Of a stretch of DNA of 64,000 nt, positions 1-9,750 are shown piece after piece. Positions within the stretch are counted from its first letter, which is position 1; each line of letters begins with the position of its first letter. The position numbers and the translations under genes were made by a program. The notes beneath the pieces were generated by a model. The model was not told the DNA's origin. It was given only the letters and a program-made list of their open reading frames with translations, and did not search any database. The DNA comes from an uncultured Shewanella sp. (GTDB lineage: Bacteria; Pseudomonadota; Gammaproteobacteria; Enterobacterales; Shewanellaceae): the NCBI RefSeq assembly GCF_947501665.1, contig NZ_CANMWS010000005.1, forward strand, positions 124,001 through 188,000, given 5' to 3'.

Positions 1-284
1 ATCAATTCATAATACTTAACGGCTTTGATAATATTTTTCACACCAATATAAAGCAGCAATGCCCCACCACATAAAGACAGGATCCCCAGTAATAAGGTAT
101 TTGTCGCGATCATCGACATGCCGTAAAAAGCAGCCACAATAAAGACAACATCACCAAGAGCGGCACCAAACTTCACTTTAAAAGCGGGCAGGAATCCACC
201 GATTAACCCTCGTCTAATCGCTTCCGCAGAGACTGGGCCAATAGGGGCAGAAAATGACAATCCAAGTAAAATCATTGACAACAT
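1..284 (-). CDS. LysE/RhtB-family amino acid exporter, partial (C-terminus outside window)
   Basis: The reading frame starts with an ATG at 284 on the minus strand and runs off the left edge, so only the first 94 residues are seen. The protein begins MLSMILLGLSFSAPIGPVSA, which fits the first membrane helix and conserved SAPIGPV segment of LysE/RhtB inner-membrane exporters. A second hydrophobic helix (about residues 37-55) and a third (about 58-80) follow. Members of this family export amino acids or derivatives, but the substrate cannot be told from this fragment. The gene is followed on its upstream side by a long AT-rich gap, so it is probably transcribed alone or as the first gene of a unit outside the window. 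Confidence 0.75.
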   Translation of the reverse strand, partial: MLSMILLGLSFSAPIGPVSAEAIRRGLIGGFLPAFKVKFGAALGDVVFIVAAFYGMSMIATNTLLLGILSLCGGALLLYIGVKNIIKAVKYYEL

Positions 285-921
285 AAATCACCACTACATA
301 GATTATGAATAAATTAGAGGCCATTATTATGTTTATTAAATTTTGTTTACAAATAATTTATGTATTGATATTCTGCTTATTTTTAGAGTAAAAGGTTTAA
401 AAAAATATTGGATAGTCGAAATTCTGTTGTATTAATTCATCATTCAATCAAACTGATTTTTACTTTCCCAATAATAGCAACACTAACTATTCAAATAACA
501 AATAAAATAAATACATAATATGATCATTCATATCAAGATCATCTTAATAATGGATACGATTTTTTCAAAATTTGTATCTATGCATGTAACATAAAAAAAC
601 ACATAAAAATACCATTATAAATCAACACCATATAAGCATTAACGATATATAAAGTGAATAAGTCAAAATCGTAATATTATAACCAAACTAATATAAAGAA
701 AGAGAATAAAAAATTAATGGCAATATGACTAAGTCGTAATAATAAAGTATTAATGGCTATAAGTGTCATTATTCTAATATAATCATTTACAATACAAATA
801 AAAAACATAAAAAGATAAAAAACGCTAATTAAATAACAATCAGAGTAAAGAAATGGCTCTTTCGAGCTAAAGTGGCAATGTCTGGAAAACAGAGAAAATC
901 AAACTAAATTAACAATGACAA
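285..921. other. AT-rich intergenic stretch, no gene seen
   Basis: About 640 bases lie between the LysE-type gene and the end of grxD. The stretch is very AT-rich, with stop codons in every frame and no convincing ribosome binding site. I see no RNA gene or repeat. It should contain the promoter of the LysE-type gene near its left end. Confidence 0.6.
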
Positions 922-950
922 AGCCCAGCTATTATAGATAAATCTGGGCT
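922..950 (-). terminator. Weak terminator-like hairpin after grxD
   Basis: The arms AGCCCAG and CTGGGCT (922-928 and 944-950) form a 7-bp stem with a 15-base loop, 22 bases beyond the grxD stop codon. On the minus strand the stem is followed by a broken T-rich stretch rather than a clean T tract, so termination is plausible but weak. Confidence 0.45.
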
Positions 951-971
951 CGCTAAGAATACTAAACAGAA

Positions 972-1310
972 TTAATCTTGCTCTTCTGTCCTGTATTTAT
1001 CTGCCGTTTCTTTTAAGATGGGTTGCAGCTCACCTTTTTGATACATTTCAGTTAAAATATCACAACCACCTATCAATTCTCCTTCAACCCATAGTTGAGG
1101 AAAAGTGGGCCAATTAGCATATTTAGGTAATTCAGAGCGGATATCAGGATGCTGAAGAATATCGACAAACGCAAATTGCTCATTACAGTTAATCATGATC
1201 TGAGCCACTTGAGATGAAAAACCACAGCTAGGTAATTTAGGAGAACCTTTCATATATAAAATAATCGGGTTTTCAGAAAGTTGCTGTTTAATTTTGTCTA
1301 CTGTTTCCAT
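972..1310 (-). CDS. grxD: Monothiol glutaredoxin, Grx4 type
   Basis: The 112-residue protein has the CGFS active site of class II monothiol glutaredoxins at residues 29-32, then the TFPQLWV cis-proline segment and the GGCDI glutathione-binding motif near the C-terminus. Family members bind a [2Fe-2S] cluster with glutathione, often together with BolA proteins, and help deliver iron-sulfur clusters in the cytosol. The length matches E. coli GrxD (115 residues). It sits head to head with sodB, and grxD also lies near sodB in E. coli. The 218-base gap between the two starts must hold both promoters. Confidence 0.95.
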   Translation of the reverse strand: METVDKIKQQLSENPIILYMKGSPKLPSCGFSSQVAQIMINCNEQFAFVDILQHPDIRSELPKYANWPTFPQLWVEGELIGGCDILTEMYQKGELQPILKETADKYRTEEQD

Positions 1311-1528
1311 TTTATCTTCCTAAGCTGGTAAAACATAATCTATGTATATCTGCTATTGTACGTCAGGTTGCGCAATAACAAAAACCTACTTTTTAAAGGG
1401 GTACTTGATTAAAGAAAAAATTTAAAAAATTTCCACAAAGAAAGAGACACCCACCCCTTTTATTGGGTAAAATGTCTAACAGTGAGTAAGACATATAAAC
1501 ATAAACTTAGAGTCAATGGAGAAAGCTA

Positions 1529-2113
1529 ATGGCTTTTGAACTACCTGCATTACCATACGCAAACGACGCCCTTGAGCCACATATCTCTCAAGAAACTATC
1601 GAGTTTCATTACGGAAAGCATCATAAGACTTATGTGGTCAAGCTAAATGGCTTAATTGAAGGCACCGAACTGGAAAGTAAATCACTTGAAGAAATCATTA
1701 AAACCTCAACAGGTGGTATCTTCAATAATGCAGCTCAAATCTGGAACCACACTTTTTACTGGAATGGTTTAGCCCCTAATGCTGGTGGCGCGGCAACTGG
1801 CGACATCGCTAATGCCATTGATAAAAGCTTTGGATCATTTGACGCTTTTAAAGCACAATTCACTGATTCAGCAATCAATAATTTCGGTAGCGCTTGGACT
1901 TGGTTAGTCAAAAAAGCCGACGGTTCATTAGCCATTGTCAATACCAGTAATGCCGCTACACCATTAACTGATGAAGGGGTTACACCGCTACTCACTGTTG
2001 ATGTGTGGGAACATGCTTACTATATTGATTACCGTAATGTTCGTCCTGATTACTTGGCGCATTTTTGGGAACTTGTCAATTGGGAATTTGTTAACCAAAA
2101 TTTCGCTGCGTAA
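1529..2113 (+). CDS. sodB: Iron superoxide dismutase
   Basis: The 194-residue protein starts [10 protein letters not shown] and is nearly collinear with E. coli SodB (193 residues). The metal ligands are all present: His27, His74 in the NHTFYW segment, Asp158 and His162 in the [13 protein letters not shown] segment. The second-sphere residues around [11 protein letters not shown] point to the iron form rather than the manganese form. It dismutates superoxide in the cytosol. The start has a GGAGA ribosome binding site eight bases upstream. It is a single-gene unit ended by the strong hairpin at 2140-2166. Iron regulation by Fur/RyhB is known for enterobacterial sodB, but I see no clear Fur box here. 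Confidence 0.97.
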   Translation: MAFELPALPYANDALEPHISQETIEFHYGKHHKTYVVKLNGLIEGTELESKSLEEIIKTSTGGIFNNAAQIWNHTFYWNGLAPNAGGAATGDIANAIDKSFGSFDAFKAQFTDSAINNFGSAWTWLVKKADGSLAIVNTSNAATPLTDEGVTPLLTVDVWEHAYYIDYRNVRPDYLAHFWELVNWEFVNQNFAA

Positions 2114-2139
2114 TCTCTTGATATAGCCCATATCATGAA

Positions 2140-2166
2140 GCAGGTGTCAATGACGCCTGCTTTTTT
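2140..2166 (+). terminator. Rho-independent terminator of sodB
   Basis: An 8-bp stem (2140-2147 with 2153-2160, one G-T pair) closes a five-base loop and is followed directly by six T residues. Confidence 0.9.
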
Positions 2167-2218
2167 ATCTTTATTCCCCTTCCTTTTGCCCCCTTGTTGA
2201 CACAAAAAATAATCGACA

Positions 2219-2253
2219 AACAAATGCAACTGTTGCAATCGCAACTATTTGTT
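2219..2253. promoter_or_regulatory. Nested inverted repeat upstream of yeaG
   Basis: AACAAAT (2219-2225) and ATTTGTT (2247-2253) are a perfect 7-bp inverted repeat enclosing a second one, GTTGC-AATC-GCAAC (2232-2245). It lies 120 bases before the yeaG start, where a promoter or operator would be expected. A TTGACA hexamer at 2197-2202 lies just upstream. The role is inferred from position only. Confidence 0.35.
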
Positions 2254-2372
2254 ATTGTTTTTATTGATATTTACATACCAACTTCTCTTTTTAGGTCTAA
2301 AATTAATAGTAGCAAGTCAATTCATTCAGACGTCTATCATTCTATTTTTGGCGTGTCAGGGGGGAGTGCACT

Positions 2373-4307
2373 ATGGGTATCTTTGAACATTACCAACAAC
2401 GCTATGAAAAAAAACTCGATGAAGAATATTCATTAGAGGAATTTTTAAGTCTTTGTAAAAAGGATAAAACCACTTACGCTTCAGCCGCTGAGCGTTTACT
2501 ACTCGCTATTGGAGAGCCAGAACGGATTGATACCGCTAAAGATCCTATTCTAAGTCGAATATTTTCTAATCGATTGATCTCCAGATATCCTGCATTTAAC
2601 GAATTCTACGGTATGGAAGAAGCCATCGAACAAATTGTGGCTTATCTTAAACACTCCGCTCAGGGATTAGAAGAGTCAAAACAAATACTCTATTTACTTG
2701 GACCTGTTGGTGGAGGAAAGTCATCACTCGCAGAAAAACTCAAAGCTTTAATGCAAAACATACCGATTTATGTATTGAGTGCCGACGGCGTTCGCAGCCC
2801 TGTTAATGATCACCCTTTTTGCTTATTCAACCCTGAAGAAGATGGTAAATTAATTGAAAAAGAATATCGTATACCTCAACGTTACTTAAAAGCTATCATG
2901 TCACCTTGGGCGGTTAAACGCTTACATGAATTTGGTGGAGACATTGCCAAATTTAAAGTCATTAAAGTTTACCCTTCCATTTTAGATCAAATAGCCATTG
3001 CGAAAACAGAGCCTGGAGATGAAAATAACCAAGATATTTCCTCTCTCGTAGGCAAAGTTGATATCAGACAGCTAGAACATTTTGCTCAAAATGATGCTGA
3101 TGCTTATTCATATTCCGGCGCTCTTTGCCGTGCAAATCAGGGTGTCATGGAGTTTGTTGAAATGTTTAAAGCGCCCATCAAAGTGCTGCACCCATTGCTC
3201 ACAGCAACACAAGAAGGTAACTATAACGGCACTGAAGGCTTATCAGCCTTACCTTATAACGGCATTATTCTTGCTCACTCTAATGAATCAGAATGGTCTA
3301 GTTTTAGAAATAATAAAACCAATGAAGCGTTTCTTGACCGCGTATACATTGTTAAAGTGCCCTATTGTCTTCGCGTGACTAAAGAAATTCAAATCTATGA
3401 AAAACTGATCAGCAACTCTGAACTTTATCAAGCGCCCTGTGCGCCTGGCACCTTAGAAACATTAGCGCAATTTAGTGTACTATCTCGGATTCTACCTCCC
3501 GAAAACTCTTCTCTTTTCTCAAAAATGCGCGTTTATGACGGTGAAAGCTTAAAAGATACCGATCCCAAAGCAAAATCATACCAAGAGTATCGCGATTATG
3601 CAGGAGTCGATGAGGGTATGTCTGGTCTATCAACGCGTTTTGCCTTTAAAATTCTCTCTAAAGTATTTAACTTTGACACTACCGAAATTGCTGCGAATCC
3701 AGTGCACTTATTCTACGTTTTAGAACGTCAAATTGAACAGGAACAATTTCCGGCCGATATTTCAGAACGTTACCTTGAGTTCTTAAAAGGTTACCTTATT
3801 CCTAAATATGTTGAATTCATAGGAAAAGAAATACAAACCGCTTATTTGGAGTCTTATTCTGAATACGGGCAAAACATCTTTGATCGCTATGTTGTTTATG
3901 CCGATTTTTGGATCCAAGACCAAGAATATCGCGATCCCGATACAGGACAGTTATTTGACCGCGCAGCGCTCAATGCCGAACTCGAGAAAATAGAAAAACC
4001 TGCAGGGATCAGTAATCCCAAGGATTTTCGAAATGAAATTGTTAATTTTGTACTCAGAGCGAGAGCAAACAATGATGGGATGAATCCACTATGGACCAGT
4101 TATGAAAAACTGCGTACCGTCATAGAAAAGAAAATGTTTTCTAATACTGAAGATTTATTACCCGTCATCTCTTTCAACACAAAAACCTCCAATGACGATC
4201 AAAGAAAACATGATGATTTCGTTAATCGTATGATGGAAAAAGGCTATACAAAAAAACAAGTCAGACTCTTATCAGAATGGTATTTAAGAGTCCGTAAGTC
4301 TTCTTAA
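2373..4307 (+). CDS. yeaG: PrkA-family serine protein kinase YeaG
   Basis: The 644-residue protein has the same length as E. coli YeaG and aligns along its whole length. The N-terminal AAA domain carries the Walker A motif GPVGGGKSS at residues 110-118. The C-terminal PrkA kinase-like domain ends in VRKSS as in E. coli. YeaG is a cytosolic serine/threonine kinase linked to starvation and RpoS-dependent stress responses; its physiological targets are poorly known. A GGGGGGAG ribosome binding site precedes the ATG. It is the first gene of a yeaG-yeaH-ycgB set on the same strand, with short gaps of 48 and 10 bases, a gene trio conserved in many proteobacteria. Confidence 0.96.
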   Translation: MGIFEHYQQRYEKKLDEEYSLEEFLSLCKKDKTTYASAAERLLLAIGEPERIDTAKDPILSRIFSNRLISRYPAFNEFYGMEEAIEQIVAYLKHSAQGLEESKQILYLLGPVGGGKSSLAEKLKALMQNIPIYVLSADGVRSPVNDHPFCLFNPEEDGKLIEKEYRIPQRYLKAIMSPWAVKRLHEFGGDIAKFKVIKVYPSILDQIAIAKTEPGDENNQDISSLVGKVDIRQLEHFAQNDADAYSYSGALCRANQGVMEFVEMFKAPIKVLHPLLTATQEGNYNGTEGLSALPYNGIILAHSNESEWSSFRNNKTNEAFLDRVYIVKVPYCLRVTKEIQIYEKLISNSELYQAPCAPGTLETLAQFSVLSRILPPENSSLFSKMRVYDGESLKDTDPKAKSYQEYRDYAGVDEGMSGLSTRFAFKILSKVFNFDTTEIAANPVHLFYVLERQIEQEQFPADISERYLEFLKGYLIPKYVEFIGKEIQTAYLESYSEYGQNIFDRYVVYADFWIQDQEYRDPDTGQLFDRAALNAELEKIEKPAGISNPKDFRNEIVNFVLRARANNDGMNPLWTSYEKLRTVIEKKMFSNTEDLLPVISFNTKTSNDDQRKHDDFVNRMMEKGYTKKQVRLLSEWYLRVRKSS

Positions 4308-4355
4308 CTTACCGATAAGGCGAGATCATACCCTCTCGCCATTTTGGAGGTCTGT

Positions 4356-5624
4356 ATGGCTAATTTTATTGATAGACGATTAAATGCCAAAGGTAAAAGC
4401 ACTGTCAATCGTCAGCGCTTTATTCATCGATATAAAAAACAAATTAAACAAGCTGTCAGTGATGCCGTCACCCGCCGTAGTGTCACAGATGTCGACAAAG
4501 GTGAAGAAGTCAGCATTCCAACCCGCGATATTAATGAGCCTTCATTTCACCAAGGCTCTGGTGGTATAAGAGAGAGAGTCCACCCGGGCAACGATCAATT
4601 TATGCGAGGAGATAAAATTGACCGCCCTCCATCAGGTGAAGCAGGGGGGGCTGGGCCTGGAGATCCATCCGATAGTGGCGAAGGACAGGATGATTTTATT
4701 TTTCAAATATCAAAAGATGAATATTTAGAATTATTATTTGAAGATCTGGAACTCCCTAACTTACAAAAAAACCAGCTGAACAAACTTGTTGAATATCAGG
4801 TAGTAAGAGCTGGCTTTACCAATGATGGTGTGCCAGCCAATATTAACATTGTCCGCTCTTTACGCTCCTCACTTGCCAGACGCATTGCGTTATCAGCCTC
4901 AAAACGTGCTGAGCTTAAGAAATTAGAAAATGAGCTAGCACAATTAGAAGATACGCCAGGCGCTGAAGCTGAAAAAATTATTGCGCTTAGAGCCGAAATT
5001 AAAACATTAAAAGAAAATATTGCCAAAGTTCCATTTATCGATACATTCGATTTGCGATTCAATAATTTTATCAAAAAAGAAATACCCTCAAGCCAAGCTG
5101 TCATGTTTTGTTTAATGGATGTGTCTGGATCCATGGATCAAGCCACTAAAGATATCGCTAAGCGTTTCTATATATTATTATATCTTTTTTTAACGCGAAC
5201 CTATAAAAACCTTGAAGTCGTCTATATTCGGCATCATACCCAAGCAAAAGAAGTGGATGAACAAGAGTTTTTTTACTCTCAAGAAACGGGGGGGACTATT
5301 GTATCAAGTGCATTAAAACTCATGCATGAAATACAACAGAAACGTTACCCTGAAAACGAATGGAATATTTATGCAGCCCAAGCTTCCGACGGCGATAATT
5401 GGGCTGATGACTCTCCCCAATGCCATAAATTATTAGAAAAGAACATTCTCCCGCTTGTTCGTTATTTTAGTTATATTGAAATTACCAATAGGGCTCACCA
5501 AACACTCTGGCGTGAATATGAGCACTTACAAAAAACATTTCCCAACATTGCCGTTCAACACATAAAACACGCTGACGATATCTATCCTGTCTTTAGAGAA
5601 TTGTTCAAGAAACAATCAGTTTAG
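4356..5624 (+). CDS. yeaH: YeaH, DUF444 von Willebrand factor A-like protein
   Basis: I place the start at the ATG at 4356 ([10 protein letters not shown]), because GGAGG at 4346-4350 is an ideal ribosome binding site for it and E. coli YeaH starts the same way; a TTG at 4344 would lie in that site. The 422-residue protein has a basic N-terminus, a Gly-rich acidic linker (about 90-112), a coiled-coil region (about 175-225) and a vWA domain with the metal-site motif DVSGS at 255-259. Such domains bind Mg and mediate protein interaction. It is believed to act with the YeaG kinase, and sits between yeaG and the SpoVR gene. Confidence 0.95.
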   Translation: MANFIDRRLNAKGKSTVNRQRFIHRYKKQIKQAVSDAVTRRSVTDVDKGEEVSIPTRDINEPSFHQGSGGIRERVHPGNDQFMRGDKIDRPPSGEAGGAGPGDPSDSGEGQDDFIFQISKDEYLELLFEDLELPNLQKNQLNKLVEYQVVRAGFTNDGVPANINIVRSLRSSLARRIALSASKRAELKKLENELAQLEDTPGAEAEKIIALRAEIKTLKENIAKVPFIDTFDLRFNNFIKKEIPSSQAVMFCLMDVSGSMDQATKDIAKRFYILLYLFLTRTYKNLEVVYIRHHTQAKEVDEQEFFYSQETGGTIVSSALKLMHEIQQKRYPENEWNIYAAQASDGDNWADDSPQCHKLLEKNILPLVRYFSYIEITNRAHQTLWREYEHLQKTFPNIAVQHIKHADDIYPVFRELFKKQSV

Positions 5625-5634
5625 GAGAATCATT

Positions 5635-7152
5635 ATGGGGAAAAAACCAATTCGAACACCACTCAATGATGGACCAGACTGGACCTTTGATTTGCTACAA
5701 GATTATCTTATAGAGATTGAACGGGTCGCTGCACATTACAAGCTCGATACTTACCCAAATCAAATTGAAGTCATTACCGCTGAACAAATGATGGATGCCT
5801 ATGCAGGAATAGGCATGCCAATTGGCTATACACATTGGTCTTTTGGTAAACGTTTTATTCAAACTGAACAAGGCTATAAACGTGGACAAATGGGGCTAGC
5901 CTATGAAATCGTCATTAACTCCAATCCCTGCATTGCGTATCTTATGGAAGAAAACACTATTACGATGCAAGCCCTTGTGATGGCCCATGCTAGTTTTGGG
6001 CATAATAGTTTTTTTAAAAATAATTATTTATTCAAAACATGGACTGATGCAAGCTCCATTATTGACTACCTTGTCTTTGCTCGAAACTACATTAGTGAAT
6101 GTGAAGAAGTCCACGGTATAGAGGCCGTTGAAAGTATTATCGACTCCTGCCACGCCTTAATGAATTACGGTGTCGATCGTTACAAACGCCCTAGTGAAAT
6201 ATCATTTAAAGAAGAGCAACTCAGACAAAAAGAACGTGAAACTTACCTACAAAGCCAAGTTAATGATCTCTGGCGAACCATTCCTATTACTCCGACTGCA
6301 ATATCAGAAAAAAAAGAACCTAATTTTCCTTCTGAGCCTCAAGAAAACATTCTTTATTTTATTGAAAAAAATGCGCCTTTACTTAAACCATGGCAGCGTG
6401 AAATTGTGCGTATTGTCCGTAAAATGGGCCAATACTTCTACCCTCAAAAACAAACTCAAGTCATGAATGAAGGTTGGGCGACTTTTTGGCATTATACCAT
6501 CCTTAATCACCTTTATGATGAAGGAAAAGTCACAGAACGCTTTATGCTTGAGTTTTTACAAAATCATACCAATGTCGTTGCCCAACCAGCCTATAATAGT
6601 CCCTATTATAATGGTATTAACCCCTATGCACTTGGGTTTAATATGTTTGTTGATATCAGGCGAATATGTGAACAACCTACTGAAGAAGATAAACAGTGGT
6701 TTCCAGATATTGCAGGAACACCTTGGTTAGACACACTACACTTTGCAATGGAAAACTTTAAAGATGAAAGCTTTATTAGTCAATATCTTTCACCAAACAT
6801 AATCAGGCAATTTAAGCTATTTTCTATTCTTGACGACTGTAATAAAAATCATCTATCAATATCTGCAATCCATGATAGACAAGGGTATCAAGACATTAGA
6901 CAAATGTTGTCCCAACAATATAATTTGTCAAACTTAGAACCCAATATTCAAGTCCAAAATGTGGCTGTTTCAGGCGACCGTTCACTCACACTGAAATATA
7001 TCCCTACCCATCAAATTCCACTCGATGACAGCTGTCATGAAGTCGTCAAACATTTACATGAATTATGGGGCTTTAATGTCAAACTTGAACAAGAAAATGA
7101 ACATGGAGAATCGACTCTATTAGCTGCATGCCCTGAAAAAACCACGCATTAG
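5635..7152 (+). CDS. ycgB: SpoVR-family protein YcgB
   Basis: The 505-residue protein begins MGKKPIRTPLNDGPDWTFDL after an AGGAG site and fits the SpoVR family over its whole length. Family landmarks include HASFGHNSFFKNNYLFK, the GWATFWHY helix and the NPYALGF segment. SpoVR was named for a Bacillus cortex-formation gene, but in non-spore-formers its biochemical role is unknown. In E. coli ycgB belongs to the RpoS regulon and lies apart from yeaGH, while here all three are contiguous, so a shared stress pathway is likely. A bidirectional terminator follows the stop. Confidence 0.93.
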   Translation: MGKKPIRTPLNDGPDWTFDLLQDYLIEIERVAAHYKLDTYPNQIEVITAEQMMDAYAGIGMPIGYTHWSFGKRFIQTEQGYKRGQMGLAYEIVINSNPCIAYLMEENTITMQALVMAHASFGHNSFFKNNYLFKTWTDASSIIDYLVFARNYISECEEVHGIEAVESIIDSCHALMNYGVDRYKRPSEISFKEEQLRQKERETYLQSQVNDLWRTIPITPTAISEKKEPNFPSEPQENILYFIEKNAPLLKPWQREIVRIVRKMGQYFYPQKQTQVMNEGWATFWHYTILNHLYDEGKVTERFMLEFLQNHTNVVAQPAYNSPYYNGINPYALGFNMFVDIRRICEQPTEEDKQWFPDIAGTPWLDTLHFAMENFKDESFISQYLSPNIIRQFKLFSILDDCNKNHLSISAIHDRQGYQDIRQMLSQQYNLSNLEPNIQVQNVAVSGDRSLTLKYIPTHQIPLDDSCHEVVKHLHELWGFNVKLEQENEHGESTLLAACPEKTTH

Positions 7153-7156
7153 ACAT

Positions 7157-7182
7157 AAAAAAGCGCCTTAATGGCGCTTTTT
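7157..7182. terminator. Bidirectional terminator between ycgB and rplY
   Basis: Perfect stem AAAAAGCGCC/GGCGCTTTTT with loop TTAAT provides a T tract on both strands. It separates the convergent ycgB and rplY genes, which end 5 bases and 16 bases away. Confidence 0.92.
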
Positions 7183-7197
7183 CTTTACTGATTTCAA

Positions 7198-7485
7198 TTA
7201 AGCAAATTTAAAATCAACATGTTCAATAAGAGGCTTAAATGCATGACGCTGCATGTCTTGAACACGTACTTTCGTGTCTTTACCATCGATTGTTAATGTT
7301 AGCTCAGAAGTATAAAAATCTTCATTAGCTTGAATGTTAATGATATCTTTGTGATCAAAAACAATAGAAATCGCTTCTTTACCTGGCCCATAAACAACGG
7401 CAGGTACTTTATCGGCATGACGTAGGCGGCGGCTCGAACCTTTCCCTAATTCAGTGCGGATTTGTGCAACAATAGTATAAGACAT
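7198..7485 (-). CDS. rplY: 50S ribosomal protein L25, short form
   Basis: The 95-residue protein has the same size as E. coli L25 (94 residues) and lacks the CTC-type C-terminal extension. It begins [20 protein letters not shown] and carries the [11 protein letters not shown] loop and the HVDFKFA C-terminus. L25 binds the 5S rRNA on the large subunit. It is a single-gene unit on the minus strand, closed by the shared terminator at 7157-7182. Confidence 0.95.
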   Translation of the reverse strand: MSYTIVAQIRTELGKGSSRRLRHADKVPAVVYGPGKEAISIVFDHKDIINIQANEDFYTSELTLTIDGKDTKVRVQDMQRHAFKPLIEHVDFKFA

Positions 7486-7625
7486 AATTTACTCACTAAA
7501 ATTTAAAAAATAAAATAAAGAGTATTTTTTTCGACCAAAAATACCACGCTTTAAAGCGGAGCGGATCCTACCATAGAACAAGCCTACCAACAAATATTTT
7601 AACTAAACTCATTAATAAAAGTGAA

Positions 7626-7665
7626 GGGAATAAAATAGGGCTCTATTGAGCCCTATTTTATTCCC
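7626..7665 (-). terminator. Terminator of the ldtD-mepK unit, 18-bp perfect stem
   Basis: Positions 7626-7643 and 7648-7665 are perfectly complementary over 18 bp around the loop TATT. The lower stem is A/T-rich, so it can provide a T-rich tract on either strand. It lies 36 bases past the mepK-type stop on the minus strand. Confidence 0.85.
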
Positions 7666-7683
7666 GTGATACTTCCAAGATGC
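7663..7683. repeat. Dispersed short repeat, copy 1
   Basis: CCCGTGATACTTCCAAGATGC closely matches CCCGTGATACTTGAAGATGC at 60783-60802. The first twelve and last seven bases are the same in both. The copies are intergenic and 53 kb apart, so a dispersed repeat is likely. This copy directly follows the terminator stem before the mepK-type gene end. Confidence 0.5.
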
Positions 7684-7701
7684 TATAAACAGTATTTCAT
7701 T

Positions 7702-8250
7702 CTACCAATGCCGTACAGGACCTGTATCAATATGCACAAATCCTGATTTAGGATAGTAACCCACACCACCCAGCTTTAATGACATTGCCGCTTCTCTCAC
7801 ATCTGCAAGCTTTACACCTGGTAATGCCAGATCAAGTGCCATTCCCTTCATATGATAACTGTGTTTCGCCACACCATTACTTCTTCTTGCTAACATTGCA
7901 TTCGTTTTAGGTGAGCGATAACCAGAAATAATATGGATCTCTTCTTTTACATTAAGTGTATTTTGAAGTTTAAAGGCATAATCAAACAAACGTTTATCCA
8001 TCGGAATGGTCTCGTTTTGTCTGAAATCTCTTAAAATTTGATTAAACTCAGTTAAAATATTAGTTTGATAGTCCCCATCAACCCAGTAGCTTCCTTGCTC
8101 ACGCTCACCAGTGTGCCGATTATAAAAACTGAGCGTTCTCACGCCTTTTGTAGACCGACTGGCATTGGCTTTTTTTGGCAGTACCGAAAATGCGGCAACT
8201 CCCCCAAGCCCTAACAATAACTGTCTTCGAGCTGAACATACAACTGACAC
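7702..8250 (-). CDS. YcbK/MepK-type murein endopeptidase (DUF882, M15-like), Tat-exported
   Basis: The protein has a twin-arginine-like leader (CSARRQLLLGLGG then a hydrophobic run ending near KKANA), followed by a DUF882 domain. The metal-binding pattern of this domain is visible as KHSYHMKGMALDL and a later FVHIDTG, with the C-terminus VRHW. E. coli MepK (YcbK) cleaves meso-DAP crosslinks in peptidoglycan, mainly the 3-3 bonds made by L,D-transpeptidases. I choose the GTG at 8250 because a GGGGG site lies five bases upstream; a TTG at 8262 would give four more residues. It lies downstream of the L,D-transpeptidase gene, as ycbK does of ycbB in E. coli. Confidence 0.85.
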   Translation of the reverse strand: MSVVCSARRQLLLGLGGVAAFSVLPKKANASRSTKGVRTLSFYNRHTGEREQGSYWVDGDYQTNILTEFNQILRDFRQNETIPMDKRLFDYAFKLQNTLNVKEEIHIISGYRSPKTNAMLARRSNGVAKHSYHMKGMALDLALPGVKLADVREAAMSLKLGGVGYYPKSGFVHIDTGPVRHW

Positions 8251-8367
8251 TGACGCCCCCAAATGAACAATAAATATACAACAGAGGGCAAACTACCTTT
8301 TAATCGTTCACAAATCAAGCAAGATGGTCGTTTTTTAACAATTACTCTGTTAAGTCATTGAATAAGA

Positions 8368-9750
8368 CTATTGGGCAACAGAAAGTAATGAGGATTTTTG
8401 TTGATTATAAATATCACGTCGATATTGCACTGCTCCCGTTTGATCTAACCAAGTTGTCCAGTAAACTAAATGAACAGGTAAAGATGCCTTTAGCGAAAAC
8501 CAGCGACTTTCTTCTCTTTTCACTTGCATGCGTTGCCATGTTTTTTTATCGTTAACTAACTTCTCTGCCATCCATTCAGCCAAAAATTTCACTTTCTCAA
8601 TTCGAATGCACCCTGATGACAAGGCTCTGTTGGCTTTCTGAAACAAATTAGGCGTCGAGGTATCATGTAGAAAAATACTAAAATCATTTGGAAAATAAAA
8701 TTTATAGCGCCCTAATGTATTTTTTTCACCCGGCTTTTGCACTAAACGATATGGAAACGGCCCTTTAGCAATATCGCTCCACTGAGACGGAGTTCGTAAC
8801 AAACGATTACCCTCTCTATCATACACTTCATAGTTACCTTTATTAATATACTGCCCATCCCGCCTTATTTTTGGCAGCAAATCACGATACATTATGCGCC
8901 TTGGTACTCGCCAACTCGGATTAATGACGACATTCGTTATCTCACTACTTAACAACGGAGTTTGGCGGGAAGGTTTACCCACTATGACCCGTGAATCCAA
9001 CATCACTTCTCCATTTTCAACGAGTATCATGTTGAACCCTGGAATATTAACAACGATAAACTGTGGTTCCCTCACTGCCAAAAAAGTGTGCTTTTCCACA
9101 TAATTGACAGCCAACATTTTGGCTTTTGTACGAGGTTTAACGTTTAACCAACTTAATGTTAAAGGACCTATGACCCCATCGGTTTCAAGTCCATGACGTT
9201 GTTGAAATATTTTTATCGCTTGCACAAGTCCTTCTGTATAATCACTGCCTATGTCATTTGAATCCGTTAAATCACCTAATAACCATAACCTCAAACTAAT
9301 ATGCTCAAGAAGAGGATCTTTATCCCCGGGTTTTATCAATTTAGTTAATGTTAATAAGGACCAAGAGTGTGTCTTCTCCAACCAAATAAAGTGTTTAATA
9401 TGATTAATAAGAAATAAAAAATTATCGATATGGGGTTCAATCCCTATCGCTCTTTGATACACATCCTCTTCTAACCTAAAATTAGGGTTTTTTAATGGAA
9501 TTGCTCTTCCTTCCCAAAAGCTGGATATTTCAGATTCAATACTGTCTTTTAATTCTCCCTGATAAAGATTGTCATTGTTTTCAATAAGCAAGTAATAATC
9601 ATGAAAAACATGATTCGGCTCAACAAGAGAGAGAAAGAGTAATTGATCGGTGATTAACTGACGCCCCAACTTTTCACGCTCTTGAGACTGCAACGCGGTC
9701 GAAAAAAAATAAACCACAATAAAATAGATTAAGGCACTTCGTTTAAACAT
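8368..9750 (-). CDS. L,D-transpeptidase, YcbB/LdtD type
   Basis: The start is set at the ATG at 9750 (MFKRSALIYFIVVYFF), which has an AAGGGTGA site and gives a signal peptide; a longer frame reaches 9825. The 460-residue protein has a peptidoglycan-binding domain (segment IFQQRHGLETDGVIGPLT) and a C-terminal YkuD domain whose SSGCIRIE motif puts the catalytic cysteine at 381. It should make 3-3 crosslinks between meso-DAP residues in the periplasm. It is shorter than E. coli LdtD (615 residues). It pairs with the MepK-type gene 117 bases downstream, joining a crosslink maker with a crosslink cutter. Confidence 0.88.
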   Translation of the reverse strand: MFKRSALIYFIVVYFFSTALQSQEREKLGRQLITDQLLFLSLVEPNHVFHDYYLLIENNDNLYQGELKDSIESEISSFWEGRAIPLKNPNFRLEEDVYQRAIGIEPHIDNFLFLINHIKHFIWLEKTHSWSLLTLTKLIKPGDKDPLLEHISLRLWLLGDLTDSNDIGSDYTEGLVQAIKIFQQRHGLETDGVIGPLTLSWLNVKPRTKAKMLAVNYVEKHTFLAVREPQFIVVNIPGFNMILVENGEVMLDSRVIVGKPSRQTPLLSSEITNVVINPSWRVPRRIMYRDLLPKIRRDGQYINKGNYEVYDREGNRLLRTPSQWSDIAKGPFPYRLVQKPGEKNTLGRYKFYFPNDFSIFLHDTSTPNLFQKANRALSSGCIRIEKVKFLAEWMAEKLVNDKKTWQRMQVKREESRWFSLKASLPVHLVYWTTWLDQTGAVQYRRDIYNQQKSSLLSVAQ

